DNA of 64,000 nt, taken from Solitalea agri. Lineage in GTDB: Bacteria > Bacteroidota > Bacteroidia > Sphingobacteriales > Sphingobacteriaceae. Position 1 is the stretch's first letter. Each line of letters opens with the position of its first letter. The notes under the pieces are model-generated. The model was not told the origin of the DNA, ran no database searches, and saw only the letters and a program-made list of their open reading frames with translations. This document shows positions 9,100 to 17,197 of the stretch, in pieces. Made by a program: the position numbers and the translations under genes. Where the stretch lies: the NCBI RefSeq assembly GCF_023914155.1, contig NZ_JAMWYS010000036.1:186001-250000 (forward strand), in the 5' to 3' direction.

Positions 9100-9213
9100 A
9101 TAGTCCATAGTCGATACTTGACAGTCCATAGACCATAGTCGATTGTTCATGGATAAAGGAGCTAGGACTGTGGACTGGACACTATGATCTATGGTCCATC
9201 GACTATGGACTAT
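9100..9213. repeat. Palindromic repeat element with 16-bp perfect inverted arms
   Basis: ATAGTCCATAGTCGAT at 9100-9115 is the exact reverse complement of 9198-9213. The interior repeats variants of the same words (AGTCCATAGACCATAGTCGAT, GTTCATGG, ATGGTCCAT). It lies upstream of the UbiA gene and touches the stop codon of the next minus-strand gene. Related words occur at 56761-56790 (GTCCATGGTCCATAGTTGAT), so it belongs to a dispersed family. Confidence 0.75.
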
Positions 9214-9689
9214 CTAATCCTTTCCCCAATCAAACGCACCATTTCATCGCAATGCTGACTGCCGATCAGGTACACCAGGCCGTCTTTATCGGTAAGCTTA
9301 ATGGCATATTTACCTCGGGTATAAAAACGGATAGTTCCTTTTTTATGCAGGTTATATACCGGGTTGTTCAGCATAAAGTTGCTGTAAAGCACTTTTTCAG
9401 CACTTTTAATACTGCCAAAGTCAATTTTTACGCGACTGGTGGTCCAAAAACCATCCAGCACCATCGATTGCTCGTAAATGGAGGTTTTATAATGGATGAT
9501 AAACGTTAATAAGCCCGAAATGATTAAGATTGAAACACCCACCACCAACAACAGATCGGCGTTACGGTCGCGGTTTTCTTCAATGTAATAAATGATAAAG
9601 CAAAAAATAGCCAGCACCAGCCTGGTAAGCAGCCAGCTACGGCTCAATCCCAAAAATTGTTTTTCTACAAAGAGAGGTTTTTCTTTCAT
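9210..9689 (-). CDS. Small membrane protein of unknown function, PH-like C-terminus
   Basis: 159 aa from the ATG at 9689 (MKEKPLFVEKQFLG). A TTG 12 bases upstream is the only longer start and is unlikely. Two hydrophobic helices (about residues 20-40 and 48-68) are followed by a soluble beta-rich region ending in a helix (CDEMVRLIGERIR). This resembles bacterial PH-like membrane proteins, but no diagnostic motif is visible. It is separated from the polyketide operon by the palindromic repeat and need not belong to it. Confidence 0.6.
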   Translation of the reverse strand: MKEKPLFVEKQFLGLSRSWLLTRLVLAIFCFIIYYIEENRDRNADLLLVVGVSILIISGLLTFIIHYKTSIYEQSMVLDGFWTTSRVKIDFGSIKSAEKVLYSNFMLNNPVYNLHKKGTIRFYTRGKYAIKLTDKDGLVYLIGSQHCDEMVRLIGERIR

Positions 9690-9926
9690 GCCAATAAGCA
9701 ATGTTTCGCAGGCAAAATAGAAATTTTTTTGCAGGGATAGTGGGGGTGGTAGAAAGAAATTAGGAGGGGACAGATAGGAAGAATAATTATTTTAGCAGGC
9801 AGAAAACCATATAATGCTATTTGTATCAGTGCCTTATTTCAGGCACATGAAGCTTAATCCTTCTTTAATTTTTGTTGATCAATAGTGATTATTATTGATT
9901 TATTACTTTTACGAAAATTACAAATT

Positions 9927-11366
9927 ATGGTATTAAGCAGATTTTGGCTCTCTATTTTCATTTCTTCAATTGTATTCGTTGTTGTCAGTTTATTTACGGG
10001 AAACAGTTACACCATTGATTTTATTTTGAATGGAAAAAAAGACGACCCAATTTTAATCTCTGAAAAATACATTAATCAGGTTCCTGTTTTTGTAAAAGAC
10101 AGCATTGAAAAAGCGCCAAACCAAACGATGGTGGTTAATAAGATAGCTACCAATCCGGATACGACTTACGTATATAAAAACAAAACGGTTAAAATTTTCA
10201 GTGGCGTTCAAAAATCAGACGGACTTTTGCCTACCTGTAAAAGCACTTTGATCGATTTGATTTTGCCGCTTATTGCTTATTTGGCATTTTTCTGTGGATT
10301 GATGGAACTTTTAATCATTTCGGGAGCTACCGAAAAATTAGCAAAAGTATTGAGCCCGGTGTTCGTGAAAGTGTTTCCTAGTATCCCCAAAAATCATCCC
10401 TCGATATCCTATATGACCTTAAACTTTGCCGCCAATTTCTTGGGATTGGATTCGGCCGCCACACCTTTTGGATTAAAAGCCATGGAAAGTTTACAGGAAA
10501 TAAACCCCGAAAAAGACAAAGCCAGTGATGCCCAGATCATGTTTATGTGTCTTCACGCCTCGGGACTTACCTTAATTGCGACTTCTATAATTGGGTATCG
10601 TGCAGCTGCCAACGCCGCAAACCCAGCCGATGTGATGCTGCCTTGTATCATCACCTCCTTTATCGGTACTATTGCTGCTTTTCTTATTGTGGGAGTAAAG
10701 CAAAAAATTAACTTCAAAAGCGCGTCATTGGTCATAGGACTCATGGTGTTAATTGCCGCAATTATAGGCTTGTTGATGTATGTAAACCATTTGGACTTAA
10801 TAGGAAAAAATTACTTTACATCTAATCTTTCAGCATTGATATTGGTCGGAATTATTGTTGCTACTTTGATCTTATCATTTGTTAAGGAAAAGAAATTTGG
10901 GGAGGCCAAAACCACTGTTTATGAGACCTTTGTTACGGGAGCCAATAATGGCGTTAAAACGGGAGTTACCATTTTTCCTTATGTTTTAGGGATGTTAGTT
11001 GCTATTTCTTTATTCAGAAACAGCGGGTTGTTTGAAATTATCAGCAATTGGATTGCTTTTGCATTTTCCAATATGGGAGTAAGCAAAGAAATCACAGATG
11101 CTTTACCAGTAGCGTTGCTTAGACCTTTTAGTTCCGCAGGATCCCGGGGTTTTTTAATAGATTCGATGAATACTTTTGGCGCCGATTCCCTAACCGGAAG
11201 ATTGAGCAGTATTTTTCAGTGCAGTGCCGAGAGTACTTTTTATGTGATTGCGGTTTACTTTGGTTCCGTTAATATAAAAAACACGCGCTACGCTTTAGGG
11301 ACTATGCTTTTAGTCGATGTAGTTTGCGTGATTACTGCTATTTTAGTGGCGACCTGGTTTTTTTAA
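9927..11366 (+). CDS. Fused SpmA/SpmB-like nucleoside-recognition (Gate) membrane protein
   Basis: 479 aa from the ATG at 9927; a GTG at 9885 would add 14 residues. The protein has two related membrane halves. Each carries a Gate-type segment: LIDLILPLIAYLAFFCGLMEL with later NFAANFLGLDSAATPFGLKA, and TGVTIFPYVLGMLVAISLF with later LLRPFSSAGSRGF. This corresponds to the Bacillus spore maturation proteins SpmA and SpmB joined in one chain, as is usual in Bacteroidota, which do not sporulate. A soluble periplasmic segment (residues about 25-100) precedes the first half. The transported substrate is unknown. Two strong hairpins follow. Confidence 0.85.
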   Translation: MVLSRFWLSIFISSIVFVVVSLFTGNSYTIDFILNGKKDDPILISEKYINQVPVFVKDSIEKAPNQTMVVNKIATNPDTTYVYKNKTVKIFSGVQKSDGLLPTCKSTLIDLILPLIAYLAFFCGLMELLIISGATEKLAKVLSPVFVKVFPSIPKNHPSISYMTLNFAANFLGLDSAATPFGLKAMESLQEINPEKDKASDAQIMFMCLHASGLTLIATSIIGYRAAANAANPADVMLPCIITSFIGTIAAFLIVGVKQKINFKSASLVIGLMVLIAAIIGLLMYVNHLDLIGKNYFTSNLSALILVGIIVATLILSFVKEKKFGEAKTTVYETFVTGANNGVKTGVTIFPYVLGMLVAISLFRNSGLFEIISNWIAFAFSNMGVSKEITDALPVALLRPFSSAGSRGFLIDSMNTFGADSLTGRLSSIFQCSAESTFYVIAVYFGSVNIKNTRYALGTMLLVDVVCVITAILVATWFF

Positions 11367-11406
11367 CTAATTTGGTTAATCATTAAATATTACTGAAAAT
11401 AAAATA

Positions 11407-11430
11407 AAAGGGAGCTTTTGGGCTCCCTTT
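11407..11430 (+). terminator. Terminator after the SpmAB-like gene
   Basis: AAAGGGAGC and GCTCCCTTT form a 9-bp stem with a TTTTGG loop. It lies 41 bases after the stop codon. Confidence 0.8.
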
Positions 11431-11508
11431 GTCATTCTCAGCTCGCGCGTGTTAGCAACGCGTGCCAAATACTGCTTAGTGTTTGTAACACAAAATAGCA
11501 ACCCAAAC

Positions 11509-11544
11509 AATAAAGCTCGAGCATAAGCCCGAGCTTTATTGTTT
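11509..11544 (+). terminator. Second hairpin terminator, 11-bp perfect stem
   Basis: AATAAAGCTCG (11509-11519) pairs perfectly with CGAGCTTTATT (11530-11540) around a 10-base loop and is followed by GTTTT. Because of its A/T flanks it may work in both directions. It marks the left edge of the accessory region. Confidence 0.75.
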
Positions 11545-11570
11545 TAAAGTATAAATTGTATTTTCCTCTT

Positions 11571-11602
11571 GTTATCTAAATTCTTAGCATCGCGAGAATC
11601 AG
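11571..11602 (+). repeat. 32-base intergenic element, copy A
   Basis: Begins GTTATCTAAA and ends TTAGCATCGCGAGAATCAG. Same length as copies at 13141, 21841, 22540 and 23509 and partly conserved at 12255. Similarity to copy E at 21841 continues for about 18 bases (ATTACAAATGAAATCAAG) and again in a second block at 11650-11707, which contains AAACTGGTTA and CAGGCGACAG. It precedes the DUF2975 gene and follows the terminators. Confidence 0.7.
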
Positions 11603-11739
11603 ATTACAAATGAAATCAAGATCTCAGACCGTTAATATAATAGCTTTGGAATTTACCTCCAATTTGAGTGTATGTATAAACTGGTTACAGGCAAGCCTCA
11701 GGCGACAGTAATGGAATCAAGTAACAATTAAACTCTTTT

Positions 11740-12234
11740 ATGAAACAAAGTTCAACAACATTTCTTCAGGGAGTCATTGTGCTTATTGGCATTCTGGCAC
11801 TAGTTATCATGGTTCGGTTTCCCTTGACTGAGGGGAGAGCCGCAAACTTAGAGCTGTTTAGTATTTACTCTGATCCGTTAATCTTGTATGGATATGCCTC
11901 GTCTATCCCATTTTTTATTGCACTGTATAAGGCGTTCAAATTACTTGGATATATCGGACAAAATGAATCATTCTCACAAAACTCGGTGAGAACTTTAAAG
12001 AGTATAAAATATTGCACAATTGTAATGAGCATTTTAATTGTGATGGCAGGACTATATATAAGGATATTTCACAATGAAGGTGACGACCCTGCGGGTTTTC
12101 TTGCCATATGTATTGTAGCTACTTTTGTTTCTCTAGTAGTTACTGTTTCCGTGGCAGTGCTTGAAAAAATCTTGCAAGATGGGGCGGATCTAAAATCAGA
12201 TTACAAACAATTATTTGAGCAGTCAAAGAAATAA
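11740..12234 (+). CDS. DUF2975-family membrane protein
   Basis: 164 aa with four predicted membrane helices (about residues 8-26, 43-63, 89-110 and 121-144). The layout (short loop, F-x-x-N-S-V-R-x-L-K around residues 81-88, then a final helix running into LEKILQDGADLKSDY) fits DUF2975, whose members are often next to small regulators and have no firm function. It is a single gene between two copies of the intergenic element, transcribed alone. No regulator accompanies it here. Confidence 0.7.
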   Translation: MKQSSTTFLQGVIVLIGILALVIMVRFPLTEGRAANLELFSIYSDPLILYGYASSIPFFIALYKAFKLLGYIGQNESFSQNSVRTLKSIKYCTIVMSILIVMAGLYIRIFHNEGDDPAGFLAICIVATFVSLVVTVSVAVLEKILQDGADLKSDYKQLFEQSKK

Positions 12235-12254
12235 TTTGACCTTAGCAGTATCCG

Positions 12255-12286
12255 GTTTATCTGAAGCCTTAGCGCACTATTAGAAA
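12255..12286 (+). repeat. 32-base intergenic element, copy B (diverged)
   Basis: Starts 20 bases after the DUF2975 stop. Reads TTTATCTGAAGCCTTAGCGC in its left two thirds, matching the consensus TTATCTGAAGTCTTAGCGC, then diverges (ACTATTAG instead of AGCGGGAATCAG). Confidence 0.55.
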
Positions 12287-12354
12287 AGTTACCGCTAGCA
12301 TAGTATTATAACTAGAGCAACACAAATGAGTCCCGACTTCAAATTAATTTGCAA

Positions 12355-12897
12355 ATGATTTCAATTAAAGAATTAGATAGAGATAAACTAGACGATTTTA
12401 TTCAATACCTGACAATTCATCTTTCTGAAAATGGGCAGAACGGAACAGTTCTTTTTCAACCCCTTTCTAAACAGCAATCCGAACTCTCCAACAATTGGAA
12501 GGAAAAATTTGAAGACGGAATGAATAAAAAGAATAATGAAACAGGGTGGAGGAAAGTTTGGGTAGCAATAAATGAAGAGAACAAGATTGTTGGACACATC
12601 GACATACGTTCTCATAATCAGTTGAATTCAGAACATAGAGTATTACTCGGAATGGGCGTTGACAGTAATTTTCGTAATTTGAAAATAGGTCAAAAATTAG
12701 TGGAGTTCGTTATTGGCTACTGTAGAGATAATCAAAAAATTAGTTGGATTGATTTGCAAGTGTTGACAAATAATCTCCCTGCAATCAAACTTTACGAAAA
12801 AATGAATTTTGAGCAATTGAGTATAACAAAAGATATGTTTAGAATTGATGGCTGTTCTTTTGACTATACTTCTATGACATTAAATGTTGAAAATTAG
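12355..12897 (+). CDS. GNAT-family N-acetyltransferase
   Basis: 180 aa from the ATG at 12355 (MISIKELDRDKLDDF); a TTG two codons upstream is the other option. The acetyl-CoA binding motif A is MGVDSNFRNLKIGQKLVEFVI, in the Q/R-x-x-G-x-G/A pattern (here N-L-K-I-G-Q-K-L). Motif B follows, with LQVLTNNLPAIKLYEKMNFEQ near the end, typical of small-molecule or ribosomal-protein acetyltransferases. The acceptor is not predictable. It belongs to the row of single plus-strand genes in the accessory region. Confidence 0.88.
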   Translation: MISIKELDRDKLDDFIQYLTIHLSENGQNGTVLFQPLSKQQSELSNNWKEKFEDGMNKKNNETGWRKVWVAINEENKIVGHIDIRSHNQLNSEHRVLLGMGVDSNFRNLKIGQKLVEFVIGYCRDNQKISWIDLQVLTNNLPAIKLYEKMNFEQLSITKDMFRIDGCSFDYTSMTLNVEN

Positions 12898-12946
12898 ATG
12901 AAGGAAACAAAATCACAAACCGCGAACCTCTAGTTATTGAAAATAC

Positions 12947-13132
12947 ATGAACAATTCAGAGAAATTAAAAGATGGTGATCAATGCTATGTTATTAATGGA
13001 ACGCATAAAGGAAAATCGGGTACTGTTACCGATTTAAATATCAGCAAAACCGGGCATCTAACCATTACAGTTGTGCAAGAAAATGGTGTTCGGTTTAAAA
13101 CGCTTGCAAAAAATGTAATAGTGCAAAATTGA
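12947..13132 (+). CDS. KOW-motif small protein
   Basis: 61 aa. Residues about 6-34 (LKDGDQCYVINGTHKGKSG) match the KOW motif found in ribosomal L24/L26 and NusG-like proteins, ending with a further beta strand (VRFKTLAKNVIVQN). Stand-alone KOW proteins of this size are common in Bacteroidota accessory regions and may bind RNA; the role is unknown. Its stop is 8 bases before intergenic element copy D. Confidence 0.75.
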   Translation: MNNSEKLKDGDQCYVINGTHKGKSGTVTDLNISKTGHLTITVVQENGVRFKTLAKNVIVQN

Positions 13133-13140
13133 GTAACCTC

Positions 13141-13172
13141 ATTAGCTGAAGTTTTAGTGTAGCGGGAATCAG
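13141..13172 (+). repeat. 32-base intergenic element, copy D
   Basis: Begins ATTAGCTGAAG and ends TTAGTGTAGCGGGAATCAG, 8 bases after the KOW gene stop. Its right 19 bases differ from copy F (22540-22571) at only three positions. Confidence 0.7.
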
Positions 13173-13202
13173 AACATCAGTTCATCTTGACTATAAAGAA
13201 AT

Positions 13203-13403
13203 ATGAAAGACTACATTATACTTATGCATAGCGATAGCGACAATACAAATTCAGATGATTGGAGTGTATATATTGCTAAATTGAATCAATTAGGGGTTTT
13301 TCAGGGAGGGAGTTCGATTGGCAGTGGTGCCTGCATATCTAAGAATTGCATTTGGAGACAAGTAATACCTCTCCGCCTATCACTTTACTCCAATCTCCAG
13401 TAA
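13203..13403 (+). pseudogene. YCII-like protein, 3'-truncated gene remnant
   Basis: The first 49 residues (MKDYIILMHSDSDN through GVFQGGSSIGSGACISKN) look like the N-terminal half of a YCII/DGPF-domain protein, which normally runs to about 100-120 aa with an HxxG-type strand and a C-terminal ELxP motif. Here the frame changes character after ISKN and stops at 13403, running 24 bases into the 3' end of the convergent response-regulator gene. The likely history is loss of the 3' half when the two segments were joined. Element copy D precedes it, so it was probably one of the single-gene units. Confidence 0.6.
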
Positions 13404-14081
13404 AAACTGGTCCCTATAATTAGAACCAATGGGAATTTCCTTTTCGCCAATCACAATCCTGTTCCCTTCAATAACCCGGATCTTCGATTTGTTAATTATA
13501 AATGACCGATGCACGCGGCAGAACTTTGATTTAGGGAGCAATGCTTCAAAGCTTGCGAATGTCATGGAAGTTGTAAAGGTCTCATTGTCGGTCACAACTT
13601 TTACATAATTACCACTGGCCTCGGCATACTGCAATATTTCAAAATCAACTTTAAAGATCTTCCCTTCTGATCGTACATAGATGAAAGATTCAGTAGCCGG
13701 TAGCTGCACATTGCCGGTACCTTTCGTTAGTTTTTGTTTTGCTTTATCTACAGCGATGATAAATCGTTCCACCGAAAAGGGTTTCAGTAAATAATCACAG
13801 GCGCTGATATCAAATGCTTCATGGGCAAATTCTTTGTATGCCGTAGTGAAGATCACCTGCGGAGCTTGTTGCAAAGTCTTGATGAATGCAAGGCCATTTA
13901 GGACCGGCATGTTGATGTCTGTGAAGATGAGATCGACATGCTCATGCTCGACTATTTGTTTTGCTTCGAGCGCATTTTGACAGCTGGCTACAATTGTCAG
14001 CTCTGGCAAATAGCCACAATACGTTTCCAGGATCTGTCGTGCAATCGGCTCATCATCCAGAATAAGGCATTTGATCATCAT
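13380..14081 (-). CDS. LytTR-family response regulator
   Basis: 233 aa. The N-terminal receiver domain has the acidic pair D9/D10, the phosphoacceptor Asp55 in LIFTDINMP, a Thr in IFTTAYKEFA and the Lys in DYLLKPFSV. The C-terminal LytTR DNA-binding domain spans residues about 132-231 (FIYVRSEGKIFKVDF to GSNYRDQFLLEIG). The start ATG overlaps the stop of the histidine kinase gene (ATGA at 14078-14081), so the pair is translationally coupled. Such LytS/LytR pairs in Bacteroidota often control neighbouring genes or their own operon; the target is not evident. Confidence 0.93.
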   Translation of the reverse strand: MMIKCLILDDEPIARQILETYCGYLPELTIVASCQNALEAKQIVEHEHVDLIFTDINMPVLNGLAFIKTLQQAPQVIFTTAYKEFAHEAFDISACDYLLKPFSVERFIIAVDKAKQKLTKGTGNVQLPATESFIYVRSEGKIFKVDFEILQYAEASGNYVKVVTDNETFTTSMTFASFEALLPKSKFCRVHRSFIINKSKIRVIEGNRIVIGEKEIPIGSNYRDQFLLEIGVK

Positions 14082-15082
14082 CTTTTTAACTTCAAATTAA
14101 CGGTGTATTCATTTTCCGACTCCTTTATTGTGAGCGTATAACGGTTCTCATACAAGAGATTCAATCGTTTCCGTGCGCTCTCGAGCCCAAACCCCGAATG
14201 CTTTTCCTGAGGTAAAGCATCAGTTGCCATTTTAAAACATGAATTCTTTATTGAAAATACAACTTCATCTTCAGTATTGCTTAGTGCAATATCGATCATT
14301 ATTTGTTCTCCCCGGGTTTCACGCGAGTGCTTGAAGGCATTCTCTACAAAGATAATGAGCAACATGGGTGGTATTTCGAACGACTCATGGCGAATGCCGT
14401 CAAAGTTCAATTTCAGGTTGAGCCTGTTACCCAAGCGTATCTTTTCAAAATCGATATAATTTTTGAGGTACTCGACTTCATGGGCAAGCTGGACGAATAG
14501 TTCCTTTGCGTCGTAAACCGTGTAACGCAACAACTCCGAAAGCTTCAGAAGCAAAGCCGGTACCTTCTCATGGTTGGTGATCGAAAGCCCATAAACGTTA
14601 TTCAGTGTATTAAATAGAAAATGCGGGCTAAGCTGTGATTGCAACAGTTGTAATTCACTTTTGCTATGCGCAAGTTCCCGGCGAGCGGTTTCTATCCTCC
14701 TTTTCATGCGGTTTCTCACCAGACCAACCAAGGCGCCAATGCAAAAATTGAGAAAGAACAACAACAACACGGTGAAAGAGAACTCCATGAACTCGGTCTT
14801 CGCGATCATCTTATTCACCAATATACCGATGCCTACAAACGAAACCAGCATTCCACAGGCCAATATTACCACTAGTGTATTATGCCGCTGTTCAAGCTCT
14901 TTGAACCAAATTTTAAAGGCATGGTACCCTGAGAATAATCCACCAACAACGATGGTCGTTATGCCGATGGCGAAAGGCAATGAGATCTCTGGCATAGCCA
15001 AACGGCACAACCACCAGAACAATGAAAAGACGATTGCCGTCAACACCACCCACACCACTATTTTTTGTTTGTTACTCATCAC
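14078..15082 (-). CDS. LytS/YehU-type sensor histidine kinase
   Basis: 334 aa. Four N-terminal membrane helices (residues about 8-122) are followed by a short coiled coil (RRIETARRELAHSKSELQLL) and the His_kinase domain of the LytS type, with the H-box LQSQLSPHFLFNTLNNVYGL. A HATPase_c domain follows, with the N-box IFVENAFKHS and the G-box SGFGLESARKRLNLLY. There is no periplasmic sensor domain, so signals are probably sensed in the membrane. It is co-transcribed with the LytTR regulator. The divergent gene at 15298 shares its upstream region. Confidence 0.93.
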   Translation of the reverse strand: MMSNKQKIVVWVVLTAIVFSLFWWLCRLAMPEISLPFAIGITTIVVGGLFSGYHAFKIWFKELEQRHNTLVVILACGMLVSFVGIGILVNKMIAKTEFMEFSFTVLLLFFLNFCIGALVGLVRNRMKRRIETARRELAHSKSELQLLQSQLSPHFLFNTLNNVYGLSITNHEKVPALLLKLSELLRYTVYDAKELFVQLAHEVEYLKNYIDFEKIRLGNRLNLKLNFDGIRHESFEIPPMLLIIFVENAFKHSRETRGEQIMIDIALSNTEDEVVFSIKNSCFKMATDALPQEKHSGFGLESARKRLNLLYENRYTLTIKESENEYTVNLKLKR

Positions 15083-15297
15083 AAATCATTTTTGAAACAA
15101 ATCTCTGCTTTTTTATATCGCTCTCCAGCAAAGCTGACAGACAAGACCGCCAGGATGACGAACAAATAAATTTTGCTGACGAACTTATTCGTCATTCATA
15201 ACATCGTTTCCGTCATGTTCAGCCCCCTTTCCATCACGTTAATTTCTCAACGCGGATGCAAGGAAGCACATTTGGTGAAAACAAAATAGAGCTATTT

Positions 15298-15741
15298 ATG
15301 AACATCAAATCCTTTATCAGCAATCTTTTTAAACCTGATCATGTAAACTATCAGGGCGTTCCCCGAATCAATATTTACATCATGCGCTCGTTCTTCCTGC
15401 TCATGTTTGTTTTTGTTGGGTTCGATTCCTGGAACACCATTTTCAATCATCAGGGTCAGTGGAAACCTATCACCGGGGTTGCATGGTGTGTATGGGCTGC
15501 CTATTCAACAATGTCTATACTTGGTGTCTTTCATACCCTTAAAATGCTTCCCATCATGCTGTTCATGGTCTTTTACAAATCACTGTGGCTTATTGTTGTT
15601 GCCTGGCCGTTGTGGATCAGCAATCAATTGGCCGGTTCAGCGGCTGAAGAAATGGCCAATGTGTTTATTTGGGTGATCATACCAATTATTGGAATGCCTT
15701 GGCGGTATGTGTTCAGGGCCTATGTGTGGGCTGGAAAATAG
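15298..15741 (+). CDS. Small four-helix membrane protein, unknown
   Basis: 147 aa from the ATG at 15298 (MNIKSFISNLFKPDHVNY); an ATG at 15256 would add 14 residues. About four hydrophobic helices are visible (RSFFLLMFVFVGF, GVAWCVWAAYSTMSI, PIMLFMVFYKSLWLIVVAW, VFIWVIIPIIGMPWRYVF). I do not recognise a domain. Divergent from the LytS/LytR pair across about 215 bases, it could be a target or sensory partner of that system, which is only a positional guess. Confidence 0.6.
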   Translation: MNIKSFISNLFKPDHVNYQGVPRINIYIMRSFFLLMFVFVGFDSWNTIFNHQGQWKPITGVAWCVWAAYSTMSILGVFHTLKMLPIMLFMVFYKSLWLIVVAWPLWISNQLAGSAAEEMANVFIWVIIPIIGMPWRYVFRAYVWAGK

Positions 15742-15818
15742 AGGTGAGACTAAAAACATTTTATCTAAAGTCTTATCGTTGTGGAACTTCAGATTGTAAA
15801 TAAAACGGAAGACTTAAT

Positions 15819-15962
15819 TTAATGTGTTATGTAATACCAAAACTTTCCCAAAGTGTAACCAGCCTTAGCGCCCATATAAAGCAATAGACCTACCATCAGG
15901 ATAATTAAGCCAATTCTAATAAATTTGTTTGATAATAGTGTTTCTGCTTTAATGTCTAACAT
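15819..15962 (-). CDS. 47-aa single-span membrane peptide
   Basis: The ATG at 15962 opens 47 codons: a polar N-terminus (MLDIKAETLLSNKFIR), one strong hydrophobic span (IGLIILMVGLLLYMGA) and an aromatic tail (KAGYTLGKFWYYITH). It lies downstream of the CPBP protease and the 36-aa peptide on the same strand. Size, topology and the K-A-G tail resemble the 38-aa peptide at 18046, whose tail is KAGFMDGW. It could be an immunity or accessory peptide of the export locus. No homologue is recognised, and short length limits confidence. Confidence 0.5.
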   Translation of the reverse strand: MLDIKAETLLSNKFIRIGLIILMVGLLLYMGAKAGYTLGKFWYYITH

Positions 15963-16008
15963 AGTCAGGTGCTTTACTGATTGTTTTACCTATTTGATGG
16001 CCTGCTGT

Positions 16009-16065
16009 AATGATCAAAATAGATCATTTTACTTAGCAGTTTGAGTCTGTTAATTAAACAGACTC
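16009..16065. other. Two hairpins between the tiny membrane-peptide genes
   Basis: AATGATC/GATCATT (16009-16028, 6-base loop) and a perfect 9-bp stem GAGTCTGTT/AACAGACTC (16043-16065, loop AATTA) lie directly after the 36-aa peptide gene on the minus strand. They may terminate or stabilise its transcript. Confidence 0.5.
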
Positions 16066-16075
16066 ATATCGTGGT

Positions 16076-16186
16076 TTAATTAACACCTTTTAGATGTTGT
16101 ATAAATGCTACTGCACCCCCTATAAAAACTCCAAGTATGAAGCAAAAACAGGCAACTTTTTGAATTAAAGAGTAATCCATATTCAT
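16076..16186 (-). CDS. 36-aa single-span membrane peptide
   Basis: The ATG at 16186 gives 36 codons: MNMDYSLIQK, then a hydrophobic span (VACFCFILGVFIGGAVAFI) and a short basic tail (QHLKGVN). A second ATG two codons in is possible. It follows the CPBP protease on the same strand with about 110 bases between. The small single-helix form and position next to an ABC peptide exporter suggest an immunity-like or accessory role. This is inference only. Confidence 0.45.
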   Translation of the reverse strand: MNMDYSLIQKVACFCFILGVFIGGAVAFIQHLKGVN

Positions 16187-16295
16187 AATATTTAATTATT
16201 CTGTTGCATATCTAACCAAACGGTAAATTTCAAATCCAACAGCTATTGTTTTCAATCTTTATTTGAAGTGTGATATTTTTCATGTGTTCTAATAA

Positions 16296-17012
16296 TTAAA
16301 AACCTTTTATAAGATTTAAGCTTGTGTTGTGTAGAATATGAAAGATAATTGCCCACAGAATACCATTTCTTAGACGAAGATAAGTAAGAACCCAGCCTGT
16401 AAAGAATATATACAATAACAAAATAGGGGATAATAGTAAAAGAGGAAAGGTTAATGGCTCAAAATTTTTCAGGTGAACAAAAGTAAATACTAATATAGTC
16501 CCCCAAACAAGGAGTTTATATTTGTAATGCTTTAATTCTTCAATTACAGTTTCGGTTATTAGGTAATATAAAAACGATGCGAAAAACAAAGATTGAATTG
16601 TTAAAAATAAGAAGTTCGCAGTTAGTAGCGTTTCGGTTTTAAAAGAGCCTCCGTTATGAACCCAATAAAATAATGAACAAGATATTGCAATTGTAATACG
16701 ACATGGATTGAGCAACAGACGGAATTCTAATTCTTCTAAAACGGGGCCAATAAAAGCTGAAAGTAGCCAAGCTTGTGTGAATGAATAATGGTTTAGCAAA
16801 GACCTGCCTTTTTTATGGATATCTATGATGTTTGGGTGTATGCCAAATTGATTGATTACAAAGTTTATCAGGTAAATTAGAATGCTTGAAATAAATAAAG
16901 ATGCAATTGAAAACAATATACAATTCTTAAATCGGATAAGTTTGTTTCTAATATTATCTTCCTTTAATAATTGGATTGAAGGATGTAAAATAAAATTAAA
17001 AATATCTCTCAT
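16296..17012 (-). CDS. CPBP-family intramembrane metalloprotease
   Basis: 238 aa, about six to seven membrane helices. The three conserved motifs of the CPBP (ABI, CAAX-like) family are present in order: EELEFR (E93, E94, R98), F-x-x-x-H in FTFVHLKNFE, and H-x-x-x-N in FHILHNTSLN. In Gram-positive bacteriocin loci such proteins process peptides or give self-immunity. Here it lies downstream of two double-glycine precursors and the C39 exporter, on the same strand, which supports a similar role. A terminator-like hairpin separates it from the precursors. Confidence 0.88.
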   Translation of the reverse strand: MRDIFNFILHPSIQLLKEDNIRNKLIRFKNCILFSIASLFISSILIYLINFVINQFGIHPNIIDIHKKGRSLLNHYSFTQAWLLSAFIGPVLEELEFRLLLNPCRITIAISCSLFYWVHNGGSFKTETLLTANFLFLTIQSLFFASFLYYLITETVIEELKHYKYKLLVWGTILVFTFVHLKNFEPLTFPLLLLSPILLLYIFFTGWVLTYLRLRNGILWAIIFHILHNTSLNLIKGF

Positions 17013-17161
17013 TTTATAATAAAGAAGGATTTATCCAAAGGTCTAAATAGGATTTTTTTGATCACTTTTACTGCTAAATGTTTAAGAGCTTATGTATTGC
17101 AAGATTAATTCAAGGATTTTAGTTAAAATTTCACCTGTCATATTAAATTAACTCACAAAAT

Positions 17162-17187
17162 GAGGCTGGACCTTTTGGCACAGCCCC
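17162..17187 (-). terminator. Hairpin terminator after the peptide precursors (minus strand)
   Basis: On the minus strand GGGGCTGTGCC pairs with GGTCCAGCCTC around AAAA (one mismatch, G-T pairs allowed), followed by ATTTTGTG. It lies 11 bases after the stop of the 59-aa precursor at 17198. Confidence 0.65.
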
Positions 17188-17197
17188 AATACATAGT

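Noticed and set aside
14661-15095. A long forward frame opposite the histidine kinase gene
   Set aside because: It lies wholly antisense to a well-supported kinase and has no recognisable product.
17100-17140. 19-codon minus-strand frame after the precursor terminator
   Set aside because: Too short, no leader or hydrophobic pattern, and no support from its neighbours.
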